From NCBI RefSeq assembly GCF_001458195.1, contig NZ_CYPU01000068.1, forward strand, positions 124,001 through 188,000: a stretch of 64,000 nucleotides of DNA. The letters are read 5' to 3'. Below are positions 45,367 to 54,256 of the stretch, in pieces. The notes under the pieces were generated by a model that was not told the DNA's origin, did no database searches, and worked only from the letters and a program-made list of their open reading frames with translations. This DNA comes from Ruegeria atlantica (GTDB lineage: Bacteria; Pseudomonadota; Alphaproteobacteria; Rhodobacterales; Rhodobacteraceae). Position numbers and translations under genes: made by a program. Every line of letters starts with the position of its first letter. Within the stretch, counting starts at the first letter, position 1.

Positions 45367-46334
45367 CCGACCACGTGACTTTCCCGGACGCCGTGCAGTG
45401 GGCCGTCCCCTTTTTCATAGCTGCCATTCTGGCCGAGTTTCTGTGGATCGCCGTCAAAGGACGCGGCGGCCGCTATGAGACGCGGGACGCTGTCACATCG
45501 CTGATCATGGGGGCAGGCAACATCGCATCCGGCTTTCTGTTGGGATTCATCGCCTATGCATTCTTCATGTGGCTGTGGCAGATCACGCCGCTGAACCTGG
45601 GCACCTCTATCCCCGTTATCCTTCTGTGCTTTGTGCTGGATGATTTCCGCTATTACTGGGTGCACCGCTTTGGTCACCGCATTCGCTGGGTCTGGGCCAG
45701 CCACGTGAACCACCACAGCTCGCAGCACTACAACCTGACCACCGCCCTGCGTCAGACATGGACCTATACTTTTACCTTCATGATGGTGGTTCGCGCGCCT
45801 CTGATCCTACTGGGTTTCCATCCGGCGATGGTGCTGTTCGTCGGTGGTCTGAACCTGATCTACCAATTCTGGATTCATACCGAGGCCATCGGCAAGATGC
45901 CCCGCTGGTTCGAGGCGGTGATGAACACGCCCAGCCACCACCGCGCCCATCACGGTCGCAACGCACGCTACCTGGACTGCAACTATGCTGGCGTTTTCAT
46001 CATCTGGGACAAGCTGTTCGGAACTTTCGTCCCCGAACAGGAAGATGACCGCGTCGACTATGGCCTGGTGCACAATATCGGCACGTTCAACCCGCTGCGC
46101 GTGGCTTTTCATGAGTGGGTTGGAATTTGGCGCGACGCGACACAACCGGGCCTGACAATGCGTCAGCGGCTGGCTTATTGCTTTGCACCCCCCGGCTACA
46201 GCCATGATGGCAGCCGGGACAATTCCGAACAGATCAAGGCCAAGCATCTGGACCGCCACCCGGAAGATCGTGGAACGCCCGGATTCGAACAATTCGACAC
46301 CAAACAGCCCAATACGCAGGCAAAACAGGCCTGA
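45363..46334 (+). CDS. Sterol desaturase / fatty acid hydroxylase family protein
   Basis: 323 residues. Four or so membrane helices and the di-iron His motifs HRFGH, HVNHH and HRAHH, with EAVMNTPSHH preceding the last. These match PF04116, which includes sterol and sphingolipid hydroxylases. The bacterial substrate is unknown, perhaps an ornithine lipid or hopanoid. Coupled to the upstream gene by ATGA. Confidence 0.88.
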   Translation: MTDHVTFPDAVQWAVPFFIAAILAEFLWIAVKGRGGRYETRDAVTSLIMGAGNIASGFLLGFIAYAFFMWLWQITPLNLGTSIPVILLCFVLDDFRYYWVHRFGHRIRWVWASHVNHHSSQHYNLTTALRQTWTYTFTFMMVVRAPLILLGFHPAMVLFVGGLNLIYQFWIHTEAIGKMPRWFEAVMNTPSHHRAHHGRNARYLDCNYAGVFIIWDKLFGTFVPEQEDDRVDYGLVHNIGTFNPLRVAFHEWVGIWRDATQPGLTMRQRLAYCFAPPGYSHDGSRDNSEQIKAKHLDRHPEDRGTPGFEQFDTKQPNTQAKQA

Positions 46335-46424
46335 TACCGCCGATCTATCCGACCTGATTCTTGAAATCCGGCCCTCGCGTCCCATGTCCAAACGATGTGT
46401 GCAGTGCGAGTAACCGGAGGCAAC

Positions 46425-46613
46425 ATGACCAAACTGACAACCCTTTCCACCGTTATGGGTCTTACCGGAGTGGTGCTCGCTATGTTGACGGCTCTGGCTG
46501 GCGGTGCGACCGGGATCGTCGCATTGGGCTTTGGCATGATGCTTTTGGGGTTCATGGGTGCGCTGGTCGGTGGCTTTGCAGCGCTGGGACGCATCTGGGA
46601 AACGACACGTTGA
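46425..46613 (+). CDS. Small two-helix membrane protein
   Basis: 62 residues from the ATG at 46425 (MTKLTTLSTVMGLTGVVLAM), with GGAGG upstream. Two Gly/Ala-rich membrane helices. Function unknown. Confidence 0.62.
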   Translation: MTKLTTLSTVMGLTGVVLAMLTALAGGATGIVALGFGMMLLGFMGALVGGFAALGRIWETTR

Positions 46614-46716
46614 CCCAAGCCTGACTTCAATCAATTGCGTTTGTCTTAACCGCGGGTTCATACCTTTCCTCTGAAATCGTCACCGGACCGGCGGCGTTGA
46701 AGGAAACGGGTTGCAT

Positions 46717-47550
46717 ATGCGGAAGAAGGTACTGGCAGATTTGCCCGAAGGTGGGGACAGCCCCTTGAACGCGGCGGTCCAATCCCGCGATGCCTCGACG
46801 ATTGAAATGGCGACCGAGGCGGTGAAGCACAAACAATGCAAACTGGCCTTTCAACCGGTGATGCAGGCGAACAGGTCGCATGGCGTCGCCTTCTACGAAG
46901 GCTTCATCCGTGTGCTGGACGAAACCGGTCGGGTCATCCCCGCGCGCGAGTTCATGCCACAACTGGAAAACACTCCAATCGGGCGCGAACTGGACTGTGT
47001 CGCGCTTGAAATGGGATTGCGGACGCTGACCAAAAACCCCGACATTCGCCTGTCCATTAACATGTCTGCCCGTTCGATCGGTTATGCTCGATGGTCGCGT
47101 GTGCTGGAGCGATTTTTGAAGAAAGATGCCAATATCGGCGAAAGGCTGATTTTGGAAATCTCAGAAAGCTCGGCCATGACGGTGCCTGAACTGGTGATCG
47201 ATTTCATGGACCGGCTGCAGCCACGCGGCATCGCCTTTGCGCTTGATGATTTTGGGGCAAGCAATTTCAGCTTTCGCAATTTTCGCGAGTTTTTCTTTGA
47301 TGCTGTCAAGATCGACGGCCAGTTCATCCACGGAATCGGCGAAAATCCGGACAATCAGGCGCTGGTGCGGGCCTTGATTGCCGTGGCGCGGGAATTCGAG
47401 ATTCTGGTGACCGCCGAATCAGTCGAAACACAGAAGGATGCCGAATTCCTTATCGCTAACGGCGTCGACTGCCTGCAGGGGTTTCTGTTTGGCGCCCCGA
47501 CCGTTTCCGCCCCATGGAAGGCGGAAAAGCGCAAACATACAGCCAGTTAG
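46717..47550 (+). CDS. EAL domain protein (putative c-di-GMP phosphodiesterase)
   Basis: 277 residues from the ATG at 46717; a TTG two codons earlier is the frame start. EAL landmarks appear: FYEGFIRV (variant of ExLxR), SINMSARS (Asn), LILEISESS (Glu), FALDDFGAS (Asp-Asp), VKIDGQFI (Lys), TAESVE (Glu) and LQGFLFG (Gln). All metal and catalytic positions look kept, though the first motif is EGF rather than EAL. No sensor or GGDEF domain is present. Likely cytosolic. Confidence 0.83.
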   Translation: MRKKVLADLPEGGDSPLNAAVQSRDASTIEMATEAVKHKQCKLAFQPVMQANRSHGVAFYEGFIRVLDETGRVIPAREFMPQLENTPIGRELDCVALEMGLRTLTKNPDIRLSINMSARSIGYARWSRVLERFLKKDANIGERLILEISESSAMTVPELVIDFMDRLQPRGIAFALDDFGASNFSFRNFREFFFDAVKIDGQFIHGIGENPDNQALVRALIAVAREFEILVTAESVETQKDAEFLIANGVDCLQGFLFGAPTVSAPWKAEKRKHTAS

Positions 47551-47596
47551 AGTGATTTATCCGGTCCACGCCCGACCTGAGACAAGCTGACCGTTG

Positions 47597-47608
47597 CTGC
47601 AACTGCAG
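47597..47608 (+). promoter_or_regulatory. Possible PhaR-type dyad upstream of phaA
   Basis: CTGC-AACT-GCAG is an inverted repeat about 126 bases before phaA. CTGC-N-GCAG dyads resemble the PhaR operators described in Rhodobacter and Paracoccus, as I recall. No phaR gene is in the window. Confidence 0.35.
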
Positions 47609-47662
47609 CGTTGCGCTATGCCATGTGGAGTTGGAGCGGGGAACATGAGGCGCTCTCACTGC

Positions 47663-47680
47663 CACAGAGTTATCTCTGTG
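47663..47680 (+). promoter_or_regulatory. Perfect stem-loop in phaA leader
   Basis: CACAGAG at 47663-47669 pairs with CTCTGTG at 47674-47680, loop TTAT. It lies 54 bases before the phaA ATG. It may be an operator or leader structure; not a terminator as no T-tract follows. Confidence 0.35.
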
Positions 47681-47733
47681 CGATCCGCGCCGTCGAATAT
47701 CCCGCAGGACCTTGACGGTAAAGGATTGTCTAA

Positions 47734-48909
47734 ATGACCAACGTAGTAATCGCATCCGCCGCGCGCACCGGAGTGGGCAGCTTTGGCGGCTCGTTTGCAA
47801 ACACACCCGCGCATGATCTTGGGGCCGCCGTACTGGAGGCCGTAGTCGAACGCGCAGGCGTGGAAAAGGGCGAAGTCAGCGAAACCATTCTGGGACAGGT
47901 TCTGACAGCAGCTCAGGGTCAGAACCCCGCCCGTCAGGCGCATATCAATGCCGGTCTGCCACAAGAAAGTGCGGCCTGGGGCCTCAACCAGGTTTGCGGC
48001 TCGGGCCTGCGCGCCGTTGCTTTGGGCGCACAGCACATCCAACTGGGCGACGCCGATATCGTTGCTGCCGGTGGTCAGGAAAACATGACTCTGTCGCCCC
48101 ACGCCGCCGCTCTGCGTGCCGGTCAAAAAATGGGCGACATGAAATACATCGACACGATGATCCGCGATGGTCTGTGGGATGCGTTCAATGGCTATCACAT
48201 GGGCCAGACCGCTGAAAACGTCGCCGAGAAATGGCAGATCAGCCGTGACATGCAGGACGAATTCGCCGTCGCCTCGCAGAACAAGGCTGAAGCCGCGCAA
48301 AAGGCTGGCAAGTTCGCCGACGAAATCACGCCCTTCACCATCAAGACCCGCAAGGGCGACATCGTGATGGATGCTGACGAATACATCCGTCATGGCGCCA
48401 CCATGGAAGCGATGGCAAAGCTGCGTCCGGCCTTCGCAAAGGACGGTTCGGTCACGGCCGCAAACGCATCTGGCCTGAATGACGGCGCGGCGGCGACCCT
48501 GCTGATGTCCGCCGAGAATGCTGAAAAGCGCGGGATCGAGCCTTTGGCCCGTATCGCATCCTATGCAACCGCCGGTCTGGATCCGTCGATCATGGGCGTG
48601 GGCCCGATCTACGCTTCGCGCAAAGCGCTGGAAAAAGCGGGCTGGTCCGTTGACGATCTGGATCTGGTCGAGGCGAACGAAGCGTTTGCCGCACAGGCCT
48701 GCGCCGTGAACAAGGACATGGGCTGGGATCCGTCGATCGTGAACGTGAACGGCGGCGCAATTGCCATCGGTCACCCGATTGGCGCGTCCGGCTGCCGCGT
48801 TCTGAACACGCTGCTCTTCGAAATGAAACGCCGCGACGCAAAAAAAGGTCTGGCGACCTTGTGCATCGGTGGCGGCATGGGCGTCGCCCTGTGCGTGGAG
48901 CGCGACTAA
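47734..48909 (+). CDS. phaA: Acetyl-CoA acetyltransferase (beta-ketothiolase)
   Basis: 391 residues. It condenses two acetyl-CoA to acetoacetyl-CoA, the first step of PHB and the entry to the ethylmalonyl-CoA pathway. [14 protein letters not shown] holds the nucleophile Cys at about 88; [17 protein letters not shown] the His; CIGGGMG the second Cys. Paired with phaB downstream. Confidence 0.94.
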   Translation: MTNVVIASAARTGVGSFGGSFANTPAHDLGAAVLEAVVERAGVEKGEVSETILGQVLTAAQGQNPARQAHINAGLPQESAAWGLNQVCGSGLRAVALGAQHIQLGDADIVAAGGQENMTLSPHAAALRAGQKMGDMKYIDTMIRDGLWDAFNGYHMGQTAENVAEKWQISRDMQDEFAVASQNKAEAAQKAGKFADEITPFTIKTRKGDIVMDADEYIRHGATMEAMAKLRPAFAKDGSVTAANASGLNDGAAATLLMSAENAEKRGIEPLARIASYATAGLDPSIMGVGPIYASRKALEKAGWSVDDLDLVEANEAFAAQACAVNKDMGWDPSIVNVNGGAIAIGHPIGASGCRVLNTLLFEMKRRDAKKGLATLCIGGGMGVALCVERD

Positions 48910-48930
48910 GTGCTTTGACAAGCGAATAGA

Positions 48931-48959
48931 AAAGGGCGTCCCTTGGGCGCCCTTTTTTG
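48931..48959 (+). terminator. Terminator after phaA
   Basis: AAAGGGCG at 48931-48938 pairs with CGCCCTTT at 48948-48955, then TTT. The 9-base loop lies between. It separates phaA from phaB, so phaB probably has its own promoter in the AT-rich stretch 48960-49090. Confidence 0.75.
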
Positions 48960-49096
48960 TTACATAGGGGCCTTAACCCAAAGATGCGACGATATTGCCA
49001 CGCGGAATTTAGAAAATCATGACGAAACAATATTGCGCACGATCACCTCTCAAAGTAACAGCATTACCAAGACGACTTTAATTGGAGGATTCCTAA

Positions 49097-49819
49097 ATGG
49101 CACGTACAGCACTCGTTACCGGCGGCTCCCGCGGCATCGGCGCAGCAATTTCCAAGGCGCTCAAGGCCGAAGGGTACAATGTTGCAGCCACCTATGCGGG
49201 GAACGACGAAGCCGCCGCGAAGTTCACCGAAGAGACCGGCATCGCTACCTACAAGTGGAACGTCGCTGATTACGACGAATCCAAGGCCGGAATTGAAAAA
49301 GTCGAAGCCGAGGTTGGCGCGATCGACATCGTGGTCGCAAACGCAGGCATCACCCGTGACGCACCTTTCCACAAGATGACCCCCGAACAGTGGCACCAGG
49401 TCATCGACACCAACCTGACCGGCGTGTTCAACACAGTGCACCCTGTCTGGAACGGTATGCGCGAGCGTAAGTTTGGCCGCGTCATCGTCATCAGCTCGAT
49501 CAATGGTCAGAAGGGTCAGTTTGCTCAGGTGAACTATGCCGCGACCAAAGCGGGCGATCTGGGTATCGTGAAATCGCTGGCGCAAGAAGGCGCGCGCGCA
49601 GGCATCACCGCCAACGCCATCTGCCCGGGCTATATCGGCACCGACATGGTTATGGCGGTACCCGAGAAAGTGCGAGAATCGATCATCGCGCAAATCCCGG
49701 CTGGCCGTCTGGGTGAGCCCGAGGAAATTGCGCGCTGCGTGGCGTTCCTGGCATCCGACGATTCTCAGTTCATCAATGGCTCGACCATCTCGGCCAACGG
49801 TGCACAATTCTTCGTCTGA
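49097..49819 (+). CDS. phaB: Acetoacetyl-CoA reductase
   Basis: 240 residues. An SDR reducing acetoacetyl-CoA to (R)-3-hydroxybutyryl-CoA with NADPH. VTGGSRGIGAAI is the cofactor loop, NAGITRDAPFHKM the PhaB-type substrate region, SSINGQKGQFAQVNYAATK the Ser-Tyr-Lys active site. TTGGAGGA lies upstream of the ATG. Supplies PHB synthase and, via crotonyl-CoA, Ccr. Confidence 0.94.
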   Translation: MARTALVTGGSRGIGAAISKALKAEGYNVAATYAGNDEAAAKFTEETGIATYKWNVADYDESKAGIEKVEAEVGAIDIVVANAGITRDAPFHKMTPEQWHQVIDTNLTGVFNTVHPVWNGMRERKFGRVIVISSINGQKGQFAQVNYAATKAGDLGIVKSLAQEGARAGITANAICPGYIGTDMVMAVPEKVRESIIAQIPAGRLGEPEEIARCVAFLASDDSQFINGSTISANGAQFFV

Positions 49820-49841
49820 TCTGAGGCGCAGAAAAGACAAC

Positions 49842-49872
49842 GGGCCGGTCCATTGCGGACCGGCCCTTTTTT
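49842..49872 (+). terminator. Terminator of phaB
   Basis: GGGCCGGTCC at 49842-49851 pairs perfectly with GGACCGGCCC at 49857-49866, followed by six T residues. A textbook intrinsic terminator. Confidence 0.92.
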
Positions 49873-49898
49873 ATCCCGTAAGAACGCGCGCGCTGCGT

Positions 49899-50009
49899 TC
49901 AGCGGGAACCGAATAGCCACATAAGGGCGTGTTTGATAATCTTGCCACGTTCAGCATGGGCCCGCTGAAAGGCGCGGGCAGCTGCGGGGTTGGTCGTCAT
50001 TTCGATCAT
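49899..50009 (-). CDS. Small basic protein, 36 aa
   Basis: From the ATG at 50009 (MIEMTTNPAAARAFQRAHAE) to a tail HALMWLFGSR. AAAGGA lies eight bases before this ATG; an ATG three codons upstream (50018) touches the same AAAGG and is less likely. Short proteins of this Arg/Ala-rich type are, as far as I recall, common in Rhodobacteraceae. It lies divergent to the LysR regulator gene. Function unknown. Confidence 0.58.
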   Translation of the reverse strand: MIEMTTNPAAARAFQRAHAERGKIIKHALMWLFGSR

Positions 50010-50122
50010 GGCAGTCATCCTTTCAGTTCAGCTGTGTTTGACTTGAACCCAATATGCGCCTTATCAAGAAAGGCGACAAACGAACTTTCCTTGGGTTTCA
50101 GTTAAGACATTCTTGTGTATTG

Positions 50123-51070
50123 ATGGGCGACTATCTTCCCCCGCTAACCGCCCTGCGTGCCTTCGACGCCGCAGCACGCCACATGTCCTTTGCCAAAGCC
50201 GCAAAGGAGTTGCGCGTGACCCCGGCAGCCCTGTCTTTCCAGATCAAATCACTGGAGGAACATCTGGGCCGGCCCTTGTTTCACCGCTTGAACCGCGCGG
50301 TTGAGTTGACCGAGGCCGGACGCGCCCTTGCCCCCGGCGCGACCGAAGGATTCGCCGCACTGCAGACGGCATGGCAAGCTGCTCGCCGACAGGGCAACGA
50401 TACCTCGCTGACCGTGACAGCAGGCCCGGCGCTGACAGCCAAATGGCTGGCACCGCGCCTGTATGATTTTGCACGGGCGCATCCCGAGATTGACCTGAAA
50501 TTCTCAGCAACGTTGCGGATTATGGACCTTGAACGTGATGACGTGGATGTGGCCATTCGATTTGGTTACGGGGGGGATGAAGGATTGTATTCCCTGCAAG
50601 TTCGCAAGGAATGGCTGACCCCGGTGATGACACCAGATCTGGCCGAGCAATTCCCCACCCCCGACAGCCTGCGGGACGCACCACTGATCTTTGACGATTC
50701 GATTGCGTTCCTGCAACCGCCAAGCGATTGGCCAACCTGGTTCCGCGCAGTCGGAGTGGATTATGCCCCAACGCATGGGGCGCATTTTTCGAACGCAGAC
50801 CACGCAATTGATGCTGCGGTTGCGGGCGTTGGCGTGGTACTGGGTCGCCGGGCTATGATCTTGAAGGATCTTACCGAGGGACGTCTTGTTGCTCCGTTCA
50901 AAACGGCTATCGAAACACAAGGCCGGTTTCGGTTTCTGTGCTTGCCAGGTGCAGAAAACAGGCCCCAAATCACCGCTTTCCGCGACTGGTTCATGGCCGA
51001 GATCGAAAAGACCGCGCATATCTCGGACGAATTCAACATCATCCCGGTCCAAGAGGTTCAAAGCCTATGA
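50123..51070 (+). CDS. LysR family transcriptional regulator (GcvA-like)
   Basis: 315 residues from the ATG at 50123 (MGDYLPPLTALRAFDAAARH). The N-terminal winged helix has MSFAKAAKELRVTPAALSFQIKSLEEHLG; the C-terminal substrate domain is GcvA-like. It overlaps the exporter gene by ATGA, so it may control that exporter, though LysR targets are usually divergent; the divergent gene here is the 36-residue ORF. Confidence 0.88.
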   Translation: MGDYLPPLTALRAFDAAARHMSFAKAAKELRVTPAALSFQIKSLEEHLGRPLFHRLNRAVELTEAGRALAPGATEGFAALQTAWQAARRQGNDTSLTVTAGPALTAKWLAPRLYDFARAHPEIDLKFSATLRIMDLERDDVDVAIRFGYGGDEGLYSLQVRKEWLTPVMTPDLAEQFPTPDSLRDAPLIFDDSIAFLQPPSDWPTWFRAVGVDYAPTHGAHFSNADHAIDAAVAGVGVVLGRRAMILKDLTEGRLVAPFKTAIETQGRFRFLCLPGAENRPQITAFRDWFMAEIEKTAHISDEFNIIPVQEVQSL

Positions 51071-51933
51071 CCAAATCGCGCGCTACAGCCATCGGGTTTG
51101 CCGCCGTCTTGCTGTGGTCGCTGCTGGCCTTGTTCACCGTCGGGTCATCCCCCACGCCGCCACTGTTGCTGAATGCAATCTGCTTTTCGATTGGTGGAAC
51201 ACTTGGCCTGATCTGGACTTGGCGCAGCGGTGGGTTGCGGCAATTGCGGGACGTGCCGTGGACTACCTATCTGTTCGGCACAATCGGGTTGTTCGGCTAT
51301 CACGCGCTATATTTCTCGGCCCTTCGCATGGCCCCGGCGGCCGAGGCTGGCCTGATCGCATATCTCTGGCCGTTGCTCATCGTGTTGTTTTCCGGGCTTT
51401 TGCCGGGCGAACACCTGCGCATGGGACATTTGTTTGGCGCATGTCTGGGGTTTGCAGGGGCTGCCGTGATCATCGCCGGAGGCGGCAGCACAGGGTTTCA
51501 GACCGACCACCTGCCCGGCTACGCCTTGGCCTTGCTATGCGCGTTGACGTGGTCTGGATACTCGGTCCTGTCGCGTCGGCTGGGCGATACACCAACCAGC
51601 TCTGTCGCCGTTTTCTGTATTGCGACCGCCATAGCATCCGGTTTGCTGCACCTTGCTGTCGAAGATACCGTCTGGCCTGACAGTGCCTTTAGCTGGACGT
51701 CCGTGATCGCACTGGGCCTGGGGCCGGTGGGGTTGGCGTTCTATGTCTGGGATATCGGGGTCAAGCAAGGCGACATACAGCTCTTGGGGACGGCGTCGTA
51801 CGCGGCACCCTTGTTGTCTACGCTAGCTTTGGTTGTGGCCGGGACCGCCGCCCCGTCCTGGGGTCTGGCGATCGCGGCCCTATTGATTACTGGCGGCGCG
51901 GCCATTGCCGCGCGGGCGAGTATGAAAACCTAG
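51067..51933 (+). CDS. EamA family (DMT) transporter
   Basis: 288 residues from the ATG at 51067 (MTKSRATAIGFAAVLLWSLL), ten membrane helices in two EamA repeats (ALYFSALRMAPAAEAGLIAYLWPLL, FYVWDIGVKQGDIQLLGTASYAAPLLS). YddG-like aromatic amino acid exporters have this pattern. It ends overlapping the convergent ydcH stop by four bases. Confidence 0.86.
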   Translation: MTKSRATAIGFAAVLLWSLLALFTVGSSPTPPLLLNAICFSIGGTLGLIWTWRSGGLRQLRDVPWTTYLFGTIGLFGYHALYFSALRMAPAAEAGLIAYLWPLLIVLFSGLLPGEHLRMGHLFGACLGFAGAAVIIAGGGSTGFQTDHLPGYALALLCALTWSGYSVLSRRLGDTPTSSVAVFCIATAIASGLLHLAVEDTVWPDSAFSWTSVIALGLGPVGLAFYVWDIGVKQGDIQLLGTASYAAPLLSTLALVVAGTAAPSWGLAIAALLITGGAAIAARASMKT

Positions 51934-52094
51934 GCTGACAGGCGTTCGATCTCTTCTTTTAGCCTTAGTTTTTGTTTTTTGAGTTGAGCAATATGGAGAT
52001 CATCGATGCCTGGCGAGCGTTGGGCTTGTTCAACTTCAAGACCGAGAGTTTCGTGCTTTTTCTTCAGTTCGGTCAGATGTGCGCTCACGCTCAT
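51930..52094 (-). CDS. YdcH family (DUF465) small protein
   Basis: 54 residues from the ATG at 52094 (MSVSAHLTELKKKHETLGLE), with AAGGAG upstream. Two amphipathic helices forming a hairpin (IAQLKKQKLRLKEEIERL). DUF465; function unknown, widely kept in Proteobacteria. Confidence 0.85.
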   Translation of the reverse strand: MSVSAHLTELKKKHETLGLEVEQAQRSPGIDDLHIAQLKKQKLRLKEEIERLSA

Positions 52095-52215
52095 GGCGAT
52101 ACTCCTTCGTTGGTGTCTCAGGTTCACGTAAGAAGTTGACCACATCGTTTCCAGCCTGTCACGCCGCAGACGCACAGAATCTGTAATAAATCCGACAAAT
52201 TCGGCTGGTTAATGC

Positions 52216-52989
52216 CTATTGATCAGAAAACCCCGGCAGCGAGGCCCCTTCGCGCAATACGTCTGAGACCATTGGCGTATAACTTTCCCCATCACGTTCG
52301 TGCCGATCCCCGTCGTGTAAAACGACCGGCGCATGCAGCTGAAAATCGGCGCGGCCACCCTTTCTGGCCCGTAAAATTACCAGTTCGGCCTTACGACCGG
52401 CTCTGGCAGCCAGCGGCAGGATTTCGACCGATCCCAGCCGCCCTTCGCATGCCATCAATATGTCGGGAAGACGGTTGGCTTTCTGGATCATATGCAAGTA
52501 CCCACGAGGCGCGAGGCGCTTGGCCGCGCAGTCAATCCATGTCTCCAAAGACGTTTGCTCGCCCAACGCAATACTACGCCCCGTGTTATCGGCCGCGCTA
52601 TGCGCACCAGCACGGTAATAAGGCGGGTTTGCGAGTACATGATCGAATTGCCGCTGTTTGAGCGTAGCTGGCAATGCACTGATATCGGCCTCGAGTACCT
52701 CTAGCGGCGCGTCATTTTCCGCGGCGTTTCGGCGTGCCAATTCTGCATAGCTTGCCTGTAACTCGACCCCAACGGCCTGCAGACCCGGCACACGGGCCAG
52801 CAGGCACAGGATCGCGGCACCCGCGCCGCAGCCCAATTCCAGCACAGTGTGACCACGTGTCGCCGGGACCGCCGCTGCCAGCAGAACCGGGTCAACACCT
52901 GCACGATACCCTGCGCGTGGCTGACACAAACGCACACGCCCGCCCAGAAAGTCATTTTTGGTCAATTCACTATCGGAAAACAGGTTCAT
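52216..52989 (-). CDS. TrmN6-like adenine N6-methyltransferase
   Basis: 257 residues. FLGGRVRLCQPRAGYRAGVDPVLLAA is the start of the TrmN6/YfiC family; VLELGCGAGAAIL the SAM loop; LANPPYY the NPPY catalytic motif for N6 methylation of adenine. It probably methylates A37 of tRNA1(Val). Its ATG overlaps the DUF2007 gene in ATGA. Confidence 0.85.
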   Translation of the reverse strand: MNLFSDSELTKNDFLGGRVRLCQPRAGYRAGVDPVLLAAAVPATRGHTVLELGCGAGAAILCLLARVPGLQAVGVELQASYAELARRNAAENDAPLEVLEADISALPATLKQRQFDHVLANPPYYRAGAHSAADNTGRSIALGEQTSLETWIDCAAKRLAPRGYLHMIQKANRLPDILMACEGRLGSVEILPLAARAGRKAELVILRARKGGRADFQLHAPVVLHDGDRHERDGESYTPMVSDVLREGASLPGFSDQ

Positions 52990-53201
52990 CTGCCCAGCGG
53001 GATTTCGTTGTCACGCATTACTCGTTCTGCGCGGGTCAGGTCGTCGGCTCGCACCATCAGGCGGCGCGGAAAGATTCCTATGCCTCCTTCGAGGATGCTC
53101 ATATTTACGTCCATCTGAAAGCAGTCTATATCCTCGCCCTCAAGAAGGGCAGAAGCAAAGGCCAGAATCGTCGGATCGGTGCTGCGCAAAAGTTCTTTCA
53201 T
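52986..53201 (-). CDS. DUF2007 domain protein
   Basis: 71 residues: MKELLRSTDPTILAFASALL, FQMDVNMSILEGGIGIFPRR and ADDLTRAERVM. DUF2007 proteins have a signal-transduction-like PII fold and unknown function. Coupled to the TrmN6-like gene and divergent from the polyprenyl synthase gene. Confidence 0.82.
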   Translation of the reverse strand: MKELLRSTDPTILAFASALLEGEDIDCFQMDVNMSILEGGIGIFPRRLMVRADDLTRAERVMRDNEIPLGR

Positions 53202-53257
53202 GGGGATGGATGTAAGGGCAAGGCAAGGCGGAAGTCGAGCCTTGTATCAGGAGAGTG

Positions 53258-54256
53258 ATGAACATCGACACGATCTCGAAACCGCATGAGCGACTGGCCG
53301 AGATTCTGGACGGCGAAATGGATGCCGTAAACCAGTTGATCCGCACGCGCATGGCCTCGGAACACGCACCGCGCATCCCGGAAGTGACTGCGCATCTGGT
53401 TGAAGCAGGCGGCAAGCGTCTGCGCCCAATGCTGACGCTGGCGGCGGCGCGGATGTTTGACTATCCAGGTGATCATCACGTGCGACTGGCCGCGACGGTT
53501 GAATTCATCCACACCGCAACCCTGTTGCACGACGATGTCGTTGATGAAAGCGCACAGCGGCGTGGCTGCCCCACGGCGAACTTGTTGTGGGACAATAAAT
53601 CCAGCGTTCTTGTCGGCGACTACCTGTTTTCCCGCAGTTTCCAGCTGATGGTTGAGACCGGGTCGCTGCGGGTGCTGGACATTCTGGCCAATGCCTCGGC
53701 CACCATTGCCGAGGGCGAAGTGTTGCAGATGACAGCTGCCACCGATCTGGGCACTACCGAGGCAATCTATTTGCAGGTCGTGCGCGGCAAGACCGCCGCG
53801 CTGTTTTCCGCCGCGACCGAAGTGGGCGGCGTGATTGCTGGCGCGGCTGAGGATCAGGTTAAGGCGCTATACGAATACGGCGATGCGCTGGGAATTGCGT
53901 TCCAAATTGCCGATGACCTGTTGGATTATCAGGGTGACAGCAAGGCGACCGGAAAGAATATCGGCGACGACTTCCGCGAGCGCAAACTGACCTTGCCCGT
54001 CATCAAGGCTATCGCACAGGCCACCCCGGAAGAGCACGCCTTTTGGGAGCGTACAATTGGTCGAGGCCGTCAGGAAGACGGCGATCTGGACCATGCGCTG
54101 AGCCTGATGAACAAATACGGCACGCTGGACGCCACACGGTCGGATGCATTTGGGTGGGCCACCAAAGCCAAGACCGCGCTGGATGCGCTGCCGGATCACG
54201 AGATCCGGTCGTTGCTGCGCGATCTGGCCGACTACGTGGTTTCGCGCCTCAATTAA
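53258..54256 (+). CDS. Polyprenyl diphosphate synthase (long-chain, ubiquinone side chain)
   Basis: 332 residues from the ATG at 53258 (MNIDTISKPHERLAEILDGE); a GTG one codon earlier is the frame start. GGKRLRPMLTL is the IPP motif, LLHDDVVDES the first DDxxD, QIADDLLDYQGD the second. It makes the octa- or decaprenyl chain of ubiquinone; in Rhodobacteraceae this is decaprenyl. Its end overlaps the convergent ispE stop. Confidence 0.9.
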   Translation: MNIDTISKPHERLAEILDGEMDAVNQLIRTRMASEHAPRIPEVTAHLVEAGGKRLRPMLTLAAARMFDYPGDHHVRLAATVEFIHTATLLHDDVVDESAQRRGCPTANLLWDNKSSVLVGDYLFSRSFQLMVETGSLRVLDILANASATIAEGEVLQMTAATDLGTTEAIYLQVVRGKTAALFSAATEVGGVIAGAAEDQVKALYEYGDALGIAFQIADDLLDYQGDSKATGKNIGDDFRERKLTLPVIKAIAQATPEEHAFWERTIGRGRQEDGDLDHALSLMNKYGTLDATRSDAFGWATKAKTALDALPDHEIRSLLRDLADYVVSRLN

